Below are positions 24,105 through 34,142 of a stretch of 64,000 bases of DNA, in pieces. Both the position numbers and the translations under genes were made by a program. The notes under the pieces are model-generated. The model ran no database searches and was not told the origin of the DNA. It worked only from the letters and a program-made list of their open reading frames with translations. The first letter of the stretch is position 1, and each line of letters begins with the position of its first letter. Source of the DNA: Chloranthus sessilifolius (lineage: Eukaryota; Streptophyta; Magnoliopsida; Chloranthales; Chloranthaceae); NCBI GenBank assembly GCA_021018995.1, contig CM037588.1, positions 90,246,765 through 90,310,764 of the forward strand, given 5' to 3'.

Positions 24105-24672
24105 TATTTGTATTTTTTACAAAGTATATAATGTATTTATATAAATATAAATTAGGATTAAATTTATTAGAAGTTTACATATTTGTATAAATATATATTA
24201 CAAATCAGAATTATGGTTAATTACATATTCATATTTAAGAATAAAAATTAAGAGGGTAACATTAAATGCATTATGCACGAGCAAAACTCTTAAATAGATA
24301 CATGCATAAAAAAGATCACCCCGGAATTTCCATTGCGGGTTGGGCTTACTCCCGCCACTTCTTTTTCTCTTTAGCCGTGAAGAGATTCTCCCATCCTCTG
24401 TGCGATCGCCACCAAAGATGTTTACCGACGCCCGTAGACTCATCCTTAACCACGCCTACTTCCTCGCAGTTTTAATTTAAAGTTCCTCTTCATTGGGCAA
24501 CGGCCAACCGTTCTAGCGGCCTTTTCGTCTCTCTGAAAGCTCCTCCTCCTCTCCCCTTGATCTTTCTCTCCCATTTTGGGTGTGCTTCCTTGAAATAACT
24601 CCTCTGATTGCTTCTTTCTGGTTGACTTTCCCCTCCTAATACCCCCTTGTGCTCTTCACTTGGTCTCACCCC
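24105..24672. repeat. Duplicated unit, copy 2, left part
   Basis: It is the paralogue of 17986-18780 without the MITE and without the LTR of copy 1, and runs straight through to sequence found at 21695-21765 in copy 1. It ends at the solo LTR insertion. Confidence 0.75.
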
Positions 24673-26246
24673 TAATCAGCCTGTAAAATAGCATATTTTA
24701 TGCACAAATCTCGGCCTTGCTAATCCTCAATTAACTACAAATATTTGCCTTTAGTATGAGATGTGTCACAATAGATTTGAAGGCCGAAAGTACACAAAAG
24801 TAGTTAAAAGAGCAAAGTAGAAGAAGACATAAAGCCACGGCAGAGAACAAGCTGAAACATAGTAAAGAAGTCCCAAAACAGACCATTTCGACTGGTCGAG
24901 ATCCAATGTGGACCAATCGAAATAGTGCAGTAAAGAAAGAAAAGAAGAAAGAAGAAAACAAAAGAGATTGCATATCTTGACCGGTCGAAATGCCCATTTC
25001 AACCGGTCGAGTCCCTTAATGCTTCAGGAATTGCAATTGGACTAGTTGAAATTGAATTTGATCGGTTGAGACCAAACAACAATAAAGGGCTTCTTATATA
25101 TATAATTTTGACCGGTCGAAAAGCAGTTCGACAGGTCAAGTTTGAAGAAGCAGTTGGCAAAGAATTCAAAGCTGGACCGGTCGAAAGTCAATTTCGACCA
25201 GTTGAAATAGAGTAATAGAGAGAGCAATGAGCCTGAAGAGTAAATTGACAGCTCGACCGGTCGAGATTCATTCTCGACCGGTCGAAACAAGGTTATCTTG
25301 CAAAAATCCAGCCTGTAATCTTTGGCACCCGAGAGTCCAACTTCAAGCAATCTTCTTTAAGGAGATTTTTTGGCTTCTAGGAGATTACCTGTCGTGTTTA
25401 AACTTATGCTAGGGCTTTATGTTCTATAAATAAGAACCCTAAGGTTAGAATTAATGGAATCCTTTGGGAGTCCTTTGGTAGAGAGCTTTTCCCAACCGTG
25501 AGTCTTCCTAGGTTTAGTTTTCCAGTTTTGGAGAGTTATGAGATTGTAATTTGTAATCATCATCCAATGATCGAGTAAGAGATGATGAAGATCCATTAGA
25601 TGATGCATGGCTAACTTCCCCAAGGCTGAGATCCTTTGTAAATCACAGATGAGTATTTAATAGAATTTTTTTTCTTTTTCTATTTCGAATTTCATATGGT
25701 ATGATTGCATGTTTGAGGTATGGGGTTGTTACTGTAGACGTGCCAGCAGCATTTTATTTCTATTTTATTTAATCCTAATGGCTTTGTAGGGATTAGGGTT
25801 GGATCTAATAGGATAGACACCCTCGGATTAGTGCGTGTAGCCTAGTTTCGGCGAATACATGCAATGATGTTTACTGTTTAGGTCGCTAGAGAGTAGACAG
25901 ATCATATTGTCCTGACTGGTTCGTGACTATGAATAGGACCTGATTCTTATATCTCATTTTAACTTGTAGCGAAGATCAGGACAATACCTGGAATTCATAA
26001 TAGGAGTTAGATTATGTACGAGTCTGTGATCCAAGAGGGATCCTAAGCTGCTTTATGATCAAAACTTTTCCAAATCTATTTTATTTGCTTTTTAGTTAAT
26101 TAAATTAGAAAAGTTCTTTTAAAATTCTTTTCAATTGAGACGGTAGTTAAAAGGTAAATGACAAGTCTTTGTAGTTCGACACCCTTGTATTCACCCTAGT
26201 ACATTCGGACTTGTGTAATTGAAAGGTTTCGAATTATAAACGATCA
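24673..26246 (+). mobile_element. Athila-type solo LTR
   Basis: It begins TAATCAGCC (TG decayed to TA) and ends ACGATCA with no primer site after it. The paralogous site at 21757-21770 is empty, so this is a solo LTR or lone LTR insertion. A TATA box (CTATAAATAAGAACCC) is at about 25424. CCGG-core palindromes at 24890-25290 are well kept, often as facing pairs with centres 21-22 bp apart. Confidence 0.85.
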
Positions 26247-26805
26247 ATCCCCCCCTCCTCTTTCAAGCAAACTCCTTTGGTCGGCTCTCTCTCTTTCACA
26301 GGCACCTTCCTTGAATAGGCTTTTTCCATTGTTCCTTCTCTATTTTCGCTTGTTTTCTATGTTATTCATGTTTCTTATTGTTATTTTATTTCAAGTGAGG
26401 AGGAAATTGATAAGGTCATGTCCTTAATATCGTGCATGCCCACCCAACACACAATTGTAGATCTTCATAGATTCTTGTCAGGTATTATGTGCTCAAAAGG
26501 TATGCACGTGACTAGTTTTTCATCATGGCTTTTGGGGGATTACACGCTGTTTGTTTCTATGACCAATAATTACATGGATTTTACGATGATGAGATATGAT
26601 TACTGTATTACCCGTCATTAGTAAATGCAGTAATCCATTACTTAGTTATTAAGTAACCATTTACCCCCCTTCGGGTCATGCGTTTAACTACTGATAGCCT
26701 GTGTTGAATCATTGAATCCTAACTATTTATTTCAACGTAGATAGTATCTACGTGAAATTGAGATTTTCTCGGCATCCTCCTAATGATTAATTGCTCTTTC
26801 AAAGT
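26247..26805. repeat. Duplicated unit, copy 2, right part, and flank
   Basis: It resumes the paralogy with 21770-22170 up to about 26665, then runs into unmatched AT-rich sequence that ends at GTCAT (26806-26810), the left target duplication of the next element. Confidence 0.65.
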
Positions 26806-26810
26806 GTCAT

Positions 26811-27909
26811 TGATGCGAATTTTAGATTCGCGTGTTTGAATTGTGATTGAATAAAGAGGAGACGTTAAAAGAGAAAGTGGACCTGCGAATGGATTTAAAA
26901 AAAAAATGCCCGTTAAAGACCCGTTTGATCAGAAAGAAGAAAATTTAAAATTTATTAGGGTCTTCAGCTTTCAATCCCGTCACTTTTATATTTGGACTAT
27001 TTTGAAGTGTCAAACAAAGTCCGATTGATGTAAAATTGGTCATATTAGAAAGCTTATCGAAGTAGCTTTCCAACGAGCCAAAAATTGAGCAATTCCGACA
27101 AGTATTGAAGAAGTTATGGTCAGTTCTCGAAAGCTGCACATAAAGTGACGAATTTCAAGAATCCTAATTGAATTAGGATTAGTTTATTTTATTATTTTAT
27201 TTTAGAAAGTAAGAGTTGTTTCTTTTATTAGAAATAAGATTAGTTTCCATATTGTTTTAGGACTTTATTGTTTTAGAAGAATTAAGATATTTCTTTTATT
27301 TGAATTAGGAATTAGAGTTATACTAGGATTTTTAATTTTATGCATTGGTTAGCCTATTTAAAGGCTTGTAAATATTTCTATTATGAATTTTTGGTTAATG
27401 AAAATTGCTTATACAAATTAAGAGTTTTAAACTTTCGTGAGGGTATGATTTTCTAAAAATGGACAGCCATTCTTCGATTCCCGCTTGCAGTTTGGTGCAA
27501 GGCCAACTCTTCTTCAATTTCTATCTTCTTTAGATCTATGGTTTGCGTAACTAACGTAATCCTAATTATTTTATTGATCTCATCAAAGCCCAAAATCAAT
27601 ATTTTGTTCATCATTAATTTTATTAGTCTTTTATTTTTGTTTGATATTAAGAGAACCCGCTTGCGAGTTTGTTTGACGCCCTAAAACTATCGGAGATCTA
27701 GCCGTTCATAAGAACCCTAATCTTCTAAATCTGCGATAGGGAACGCACACTAAAGTAACGCTATATTGGGCAGAAATTAAATCAATTAATTGAATTTCTA
27801 AAAAATTTTGAGATAATTTGTTATAGGAAATTATTATTTTTTTAATTAATTAAATTAATTTTAATCCTATTCTCAGCCCTAACATTGCATTTAGTAAGTT
27901 CCCGCATCA
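26811..27909 (+). repeat. 5' LTR of the outer gypsy element (1099 bp)
   Basis: It has TGATGCG...CGCATCA inverted ends and is followed by a primer site. A TATA-like box CCTATTTAAAGG is at 27351-27362. Its last 50 bp recur at about 40150-40203. It has no TCGA-N4-TCGA array. Confidence 0.88.
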
Positions 27910-27910
27910 A

Positions 27911-27925
27911 ATTGGTATCAGAGCG
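27911..27925 (+). other. Primer binding site (tRNA-iMet type)
   Basis: ATTGGTATCAGAGCG follows the LTR end CGCATCA by one base and has the canonical TGGTATCAGAGC string. Confidence 0.92.
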
Positions 27926-27974
27926 TCAGTTTAGTTTTAGGGTTTATTTAAAAAAAAAAAATCATTATTTCAGA

Positions 27975-28160
27975 TCCGTCTGGCTTTTGTCTGAAAATTT
28001 TCGTGTAGTTTTTGTCTGAAAATTTTTATCTGCAACTTTTGTTTAAAAATTTTCATCTGACTTTTGTCGGAAAAGTTTTGTCTAGCTTTTATCTATAATT
28101 TCTGTCTGTCATTTGTCTACTTTTTTTTATCTAAATATAGTCTAGCCTTTGTCTAACTTT
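27975..28160 (+). repeat. Leader with CTTTTGTCTGAAAATTTT repeats
   Basis: Six to eight decayed copies of an 18-25 bp unit (TTTTGTCTGAAAATTTT and variants) lie between the primer site and gag. They are T-rich and non-coding. Confidence 0.7.
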
Positions 28161-28329
28161 TGTCTTGCTTCACTTAGTTTCATAATTGTATGTCATTTTA
28201 ATCTTATTGCATTTTATTTCATTAGTGTGCACGTCTAGTGCTTGACAAAAGTCATCATCCATTGTTGGTTCATAATGTTTGTCTTTTCTAGTATTGTGTC
28301 TGAGTTGTGTTTGTGTCAAGTATCATGTT

Positions 28330-28890
28330 TGAGTTACTTACATGTCATCGTGAATTCCTTACTCATCATGAAAGGGTACTAGCCGAACAAGGAAACCGCT
28401 ACACCCTAAATTCTTGGCAAAGTTCCAAAAATCGTGATGAGATCAGAGTTAGGGGATACCCTCATCATCGTAAACCCGAGTACAACCCTACCGAGAAGTT
28501 TCTCAAATCTATTCAGAATGAGGTTCCAAGTTTTAGGGGATGGTTAAACCTCAAAAACTTCATGGAATGGTTGTCTAGTATAAAAGAATATTTTGATTAG
28601 TATGGCATGCCAAATGAGTATAAAATTAGGCTAGCAAAAATAAAGTTGGAGGGTAATGCCAAAAAATTTGGACTCGCGTAGAACGTCGTACTGAATCTCT
28701 TCGGAATAAACACATCTCCACATGGGAGGAAATGACGGTGAAACTTATTGAAAAGTATGTCCCTTTAACACACCGTCACCTTCTACAGAATTTGAAAACT
28801 AAGACAGATAGGTATCCTGATTTCCTTAAGTGTCAAGGCTTCAGACACTTTGCATATTAATGCCCCACAAAATTTTCCACTCCGACTTTA
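28330..28890 (+). pseudogene. gag: Gag of the outer gypsy element, broken
   Basis: An N-terminal segment with NEVPSFRGWLNLKNFMEWLS (about 28520) matches the start of the capsid-type domain of plant chromovirus Gag. YGMPNEYKIRLAKIKLEGNA, a WEEMTVKLIEKYVP-like segment and a knuckle remnant CQGFRHFAY-stop-CP (about 28830) follow. At least two stops and a frameshift interrupt it. The first methionine of the longest open piece (28307) lies in leader sequence and need not be the real start. Confidence 0.7.
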
Positions 28891-29544
28891 TTGACTAAAA
28901 GAGTGAGTCCTAAGGAGCCGGAGAATAGGGAAGTGAAAGAAGTGTATGACCCTTGTACCGTGCTGAGTGAAGCGGAGATAGAAGAAGCTGATGAAAGTCT
29001 AGTTTGTACTAAAGAGCCTTCTATTTTCCTTGTGAGTAGTAATGTTGAGTCACTCACACTTGAACCAATCGAGCCAGTTGCTTATGAGTCATTGGTACCC
29101 GAAGAGTTGAGCGCACACAACTTGTTAGTGCCCATTGGGTCGAATACATGTGAGTCCATCGAACTGGGTATACAAAAACCATTAGTGTCAATTGAATCAA
29201 GTATCCCAGAGTCTTTGGTTTTGGTTGAAGTGAGTACACTCAAGTTAATCGAGTCGAGTGTACATGAGCCATTAGTGTCCTTTGCATCATTCACACAAGA
29301 GTTGTTAGTGTCAGTAGTGTCACTTACACATGAGCCTATAGAGTCTGTAGATGCACGTACACCTTTTTTAGGCTTAGCAACAAAACCTTCAGACCCATTC
29401 CTTGATGCCTATCCACCTGAGTCCAATCCTATATACTCATTGATTTCCAAATACCCGCTTGAACAATATGTGAATAGGTTAGATGGAAAGGTTTTGGAAG
29501 ATCCATATTTTGTTACTAAGGTAAAGACACACCAAGTATATTGA
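28891..29544 (+). pseudogene. Repetitive acidic linker ORF in place of pol
   Basis: 217 codons stay open. The middle is a decayed tandem of about 14-residue units around E-S/P-L-V (for example HEPLVSFASFTQELLVSVVS). It directly follows the Gag knuckle in the same element and ends in sequence leading to chromodomain-like WKGK. I recognise no enzyme domain; this replaces the deleted protease-RT-integrase part. It may be an expanded linker kept open by its repeat nature, or a spacer in a non-autonomous Gag fusion. No function is assigned. Confidence 0.55.
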
Positions 29545-30280
29545 GAGTATCTTTTTAAGTGGAAAGGTAAATCGAAAATTTACAACACTTGGACTGCAAG
29601 GAGAATGCAATCTGACAAACATTAGGCATATCTCATCCAGTGGAAGGGTAAGTCAAATATTAGAACACGCATAGATTTTCTCCCAATATCTATTCCTCAA
29701 AGGTCATCAGAGGCTGTATCTACTTTTGCATATTACATTCATGAGTTGCATGCTGAGATTAAGAAAAGAATTAACTTATAGAATGAGATATACAAGTTCT
29801 CTGTAGATTTTCACATACGATTCAAAAAATTTCAAGAGGGTAATTTTGTGATGGTTCAGAATAGACCCGAGCGATTCCTGCAAGGAGTTGCAAAGAAGTT
29901 ACAAGCTTACGGTGCTAGACCCTATCAGATCTTGAAACGTGCTGGTTCTAATGCTTACATCTTAGATCTTTCGCCAGATTTGGAGATTAACACGAATTTC
30001 AACGTGGAAGACCTTGTTCCATTCTATGGCCCTTCAACCATCCCTGCCAATCCCTTTGAGCCTTTTACATCTGATGAACCAATAATTTTCCTACCCACAC
30101 CTACTTAGTAAACTCGTGATATCATCGAAGATGTACGGGAAGATCAGATTGTGTCCACCAACCAAGGGAGACTTCAGAAGTATTTGGTCAAGTAGAAGAA
30201 CAAGAGTGATTCAGAGAATATGTGGATTACACAAGAGTTTTAGCAGGTTGATCCGGATCTCTTGGAGCTCTATCACAACT
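29545..30280 (+). pseudogene. Integrase C-terminus and chromodomain remnants
   Basis: YLFKWKGKSKIYNTW (29551) and YLIQWKGKSN (29630) are two chromodomain-like strands. Next come FAYYIHELHAEIKK and the integrase C-terminal segment VMVQNRPERFLQGVAKKLQA, YGARPYQILKR, NVEDLVPFYG (29848-30108). A second chromodomain, LQKYLVK-stop-KNKSDSENMWIT, ends in DPDLLELYHN at 30280. Chromodomains steer chromovirus integration to modified histones. Having chromodomain-like pieces on both sides of the integrase C-terminus is unusual and points to rearrangement. Confidence 0.65.
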
Positions 30281-30868
30281 TGTAATGCCCCAACCTTTTG
30301 GGCCTTGATCCGTAAGACTCGGTGCCCGTGCCGATGGATCATGCACCGAGGACCCCCTTTAACAATGATGTAATGTCTATAGATCAAATCCAACGGACCG
30401 AATCAATCTTATGTAGACTGGATGTGGGAGCTTGAAACTCTCACACACGTCCCTTCAGTATAGCTGTTTTACACCCAAACGTAGGAGCTAGACTATGAAT
30501 AGAAACCTAGGACATTAAATAACCTAGTTAATACTGATCAGTGGGAGTAAAGAAAGATAGAGAGGAAAAATTTAGGGCATTGAATTCTTGTGAACAACAT
30601 GGGAATGAGTTGATAGCGCGGAAAGAAGCGATTGATCTAATGGGAATGAGGATGAACAGCTGTCATTAGAGGAACCTTAGTTCCGATTTTGAACCACGGA
30701 AGAGGATTCGTTGGAGCAAGGTATGGAATATGAATGCGTGTTTTAGTTTGTGTTATGGAGATTTAAATTGGTGTGTGTTCATATGAGAATCTCAAGAAAG
30801 TGAGATCGATTCAAAGTGAGAAGAGATCGAGGGTGAAAAATCCCAAAAATGAGCGAAATCTGCTCATT

Positions 30869-31345
30869 TCGATCGATCGAATTATGGTTCGATCGATCGA
30901 AATGGCATTAAAAATGGGAAGAAACGAAGTCTTGAGATCGAACGAAAATTTTTCGATCGAACGAAAATTTTTCGATCGATCGACACCTAAAGTTCGATCG
31001 ATCGAATTGTATAGAAACAGAACGATAGAATTCTGTTGTGAGAATTCGATCGATCAAATTAAATTTGATCGATCAAATTATGTAATTTTGATCGAACGAA
31101 TTGGGATTCGTTTGATCGAACTGTGTTAAGGTAAAATGCCTTCTGTGGAATTCGACCGATCGAATTTTGTTTCGATCGATTGAATTACTTTCGTTCGATC
31201 GATTTGAAAATTTGTCCGATTGAATGAGAGTATGTTTTATAGTTTCTGAGAGAGGTCGACTGATTGAAATTTATTTCGATCGATCGAAAATGGATTTCGA
31301 TTGATCGAAACAGGGATTCGATCGATCGAATTTCCCAAATTTTTG
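30869..31345. repeat. TCGA-TCGA-TCGA palindrome array (LTR)
   Basis: Exact 12-mers are centred at 30874.5, 30894.5, 30977.5 and 30999.5. Variants such as TCGATCGATCAA, TTGATCGATCAA, TTGATCGAACGA and TCGTTTGATCGA are centred at 31051.5, 31070.5, 31093.5 and 31113.5, and more continue to 31330. Steps between neighbours are 19-23 bp. Confidence 0.92.
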
Positions 31346-32183
31346 CGTTTGGGGAGTTTTGACTTTGAGATTTCAAGGGGACCTCTAGCTATGTGTTTTG
31401 CATCATTCAAATAAATAAAATGATCATGTTTAGGTGAACCCTTGTGAGTACGGAGAACCGACCTTTGCGGCGGCTTGAGTGCGCGCGGGTCGAGATTGTG
31501 AGGTAGGGAAAACTTGGTATCATGTGCATTATTTCATAAACATGTGTGTTATGTTATGATACGTTCTTCGATCCGATTATATGATTTTCGTTTATGATTT
31601 TGAAGAAATGAGGTATGTGTTTATGTATGATTTGGAAACATGTGAGACTTATGGAATCTTCGAGATTCATTTGATACGTGTATAAGAGACTTTCGTACGT
31701 TGTTTCGACTTCTGATGTAAATTATAATTATCACTTCACACGGCAATAAGCTATATGTATGCACTTTTGGTTTTATGGTTATGTGAATATCCGCAAGTGA
31801 CGATGACCAATCCGTACACCCTTTGTGATATATGCTTTGTGATTCCTATCGTATAACGGTAATTATGTTCGGCCAAGTGTCCAACTCTACGGGACCTTGG
31901 ATTTATGTACAAATGACTCATGTGAGTGACGATGGTGGGTATTCCATGGGGGGCTTGAGGCTATAGTTTCTCATTCTAGTACTTAAAGTAAACACTTTTA
32001 AGTTTTTCTTCTTTCTTATGTCGGAATAGAAATGTGAGCATGTTCATGATTCTATTAGCATTGCATATATATGTTAAGGTTATGAAATCACCACCCAGCA
32101 TGTGTTCAAAACAACTTTGTGTACGTTATGCCATAAGATATGTGTTTGATGTCATGATAAGCATGTTATTAGTTTTTCCCTAC

Positions 32184-32202
32184 TGAGCTTGGATGAAGCT
32201 CA
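32184..32202 (+). promoter_or_regulatory. Conserved LTR hairpin
   Basis: TGAGCTT-GGATG-AAGCTCA, a 7-bp stem and 5-nt loop, with a compensated A-T/T-A swap relative to 1682-1700. Confidence 0.75.
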
Positions 32203-32669
32203 TTCCTTTACAAATGTCATAGGTTCAGGTGAAGGTGTTGAGGCAGAGATTCTGGAGAAGGAAGATCCGGACTACTCCCCCGGCGAAGACCTTGAGAAGC
32301 CCCATCCCGAGGATTGTTTCCTTTGCACTAGACCTGGGTAGGTCCGGCCCTAAGTCATGTAATAAATTTTGGTTGGTTTTGGATAGAGAGAGAGAGAGAG
32401 ATGACTTCTAAATGGTATAAGTGATTGATTTTGTTGAACCATGTTCGGTAAGGAAAGGCCCTTACCGGTGGTTCTCAACGGTTCTTTTTCCATAGGCTTT
32501 CTTATGGAATTAGAACCGTCTTTTGGTTTCTGGGATGAATGATGGTGTTTCATTATTTTGTTATGTTACGAGTTCCCAATGGTTCTGCTTAGATTCCGGT
32601 GTGCATTTTGAGACGCGATGTGATCCGTTTGGGGCCTTGAGTTTGGCGACTGAAATCCGGTCATCACGA

Positions 32670-32683
32670 TTGGTATCAAAGCG
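32670..32683 (+). other. Primer binding site (tRNA-iMet type)
   Basis: TTGGTATCAAAGCG lies four bases after the LTR end. One base differs from TGGTATCAGAGC. Confidence 0.85.
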
Positions 32684-32787
32684 TGGCTTTAGAGACCCGA
32701 CAAGTCTTATCCTTTCGAGATTGAGATTTTGTTGTGTACAAGGGACCTTCTGTTAATGAGACTTTTGTTTCATTATGACAGATCCTA

Positions 32788-33999
32788 ATGGAACATCGTG
32801 GAAGCGGTCGACTAAGAGGTAGTCGCCAAAGAAGTGAGAGGCATACTGAAGACATCCCTTCGGGATCCGGGAGAGGATTGAGACCACCTCCTGAGGCCGA
32901 GGGAAGCCGTAGAGATGAACCTTCTGACAAGTTGACCAGGGCCATGGAGACGATTGCTAATGCAATGGCCCGGTGACGGCGTTGCTACGCCAACAACAAC
33001 CCGTGACGATACCACCACCACCTCCTCCTGCCCTCTTTCCATCCTCATTTGTAGATTTCAGGAGATTGAGACCTCCTCTATTCCATGGGCAGATGGATCC
33101 GCTTGAAGCGGAGAAATGGCTAAAGCAAATGGAGAAGCTACTGGAGAGACTACAGAGCCCAGAGCATGAGAAAGTAGGATGGGCATCTTTTCAGTTGGAG
33201 GGTGATGCAGACACATGGTGGAAGTTTGTACTGCGAAAAAGAGAAGTAGAGTGTCCATACACTCAATGGACTTGGGCAGAATTCGTAACGGCGTTTAACA
33301 AGGAGTATTTTTCGAAGCAAGTTCGTAACCAGTTGAAGAAGGACTTCACGAATTTAGTCCAAGGGAACATGACCGTACGGGAGTACGACAATGAGTTTGT
33401 GAGATTATCAAGATTTGCTCCTGAATTAGTTGCTACGAAGGAAATGAAGGCCGGAAGATTTGAAGAAGGCCTGAGACCGAATATCCAAGAAAGAGTATCC
33501 ATCTTTGAGCTAGAAACATATGCCGAAGTCATGGGAAAGGCGATTGTCGCCGAAAGGGATATAAACAAGAGGAGAGACTGGAAAGGTAAACCAAGTTCTG
33601 CACCTGCTCCAGTGCCAAGACCAGCCTACTCCAATTTTCAAACGTCAAACGCATCTATCCCGACGAGACCGTTCAGGAGAGAGGGCCCTACTCAGACTCA
33701 GACATCTGGGGTATTAGTCACACAAGGACCTTCTCAAGCTGCATCTACAAATCCACAATTGAAGTGTGCTCGTTGCGGTAAACCGCACAAGACGCCCGAC
33801 TGCAGAAGAGACACGGGCGGATGTTTTAAATGCAAGAAGATTGGCCACATGATACGTGAGTGCCCTGAGATGAGAAAGGAGGGCTCCGTTCCGGCCACTA
33901 CAGCATTGAAGCCTGCACAGTCCACGAGACCAGTTGTGAAGGGACGTGCATTCGCTATAACCGCCGAAGATGCCCGCACAAGCAACGACGTGATCCAAG
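32788..33999 (+). pseudogene. gag: Gag polyprotein of the chromovirus (one frameshift)
   Basis: The start at 32788 gives a basic, Gly/Arg-rich N-terminus; an upstream ATG at 32775 runs into a stop after 15 codons. A one-base shift near 32972 moves the frame, after which it stays open. Capsid-type motifs follow: PLFHGQMDPLEAEKWLKQME (about 33080), WWKFVLRKREVECPYTQWTW, EFVTAFNKEYF, NMTVREYDNEFVRLSRFAPE, and MKAGRFEEGLRPNI. Two knuckles, CARCGKPHKTPDC and CFKCKKIGHMIREC (33765-33866), bind element RNA. It ends with AFAITAEDARTSNDVIQ, the usual lead-in to protease. Gag builds the cytoplasmic particle. Without splicing at 34000 the frame stops at 34020-34022. Confidence 0.88.
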
Positions 34000-34142
34000 G
34001 TATAATTTTCTTTGGTGTTTAAGTTCACTTATTTGTTTTCTAGATGAAGAAAGTGCATTAATAGAACAGATCTAGGTGCATTGTGCTGTGTGTGTGCATG
34101 CCATGCATGTCTGAATGTTAGTCTGTATCTTAAATCATATAG
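34000..34142 (+). other. Candidate intron between gag and protease
   Basis: Upstream ends CAAG and the segment runs from GTATAATTTTC to TTAAATCATATAG (143 bp, T-rich). Removing it joins Gag to protease in the same frame (phase 1, rebuilding a Gly codon) and restores the expected order: NDVIQG, a short spacer, then [15 protein letters not shown]. If retained, translation stops eight codons in. The LARD-like relative has the same CAAG/GTATA string at the end of its Gag piece (3180-3187). One in-frame TAA (34151-34153) remains after the join and would be a later mutation. Not shown by any transcript. Confidence 0.6.

Larger units (their letters stand above)
30281..32666 (+). repeat. 5' LTR of the chromovirus (2386 bp)
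   Basis: It runs from TGTAATGCCC to CCGGTCATCA. Landmarks match the LARD-like LTR in order: palindrome array (30869-31345), GAGGTAGGGAA (31500), hairpin (32184-32202), GTCATAGGT (32216). Overall sequence similarity outside these marks is low. Confidence 0.82.

Noticed and set aside
30869..31345. Regular short repeats as a CRISPR array
   Set aside because: Repeats are 12-bp palindromes with 8-10 bp spacers inside a plant LTR, and there are no cas genes.
33714..34028. Minus-strand ORFs over gag and pol (33714-34028, 34537-34905 and others)
   Set aside because: Antisense shadows of the retroelement frames.
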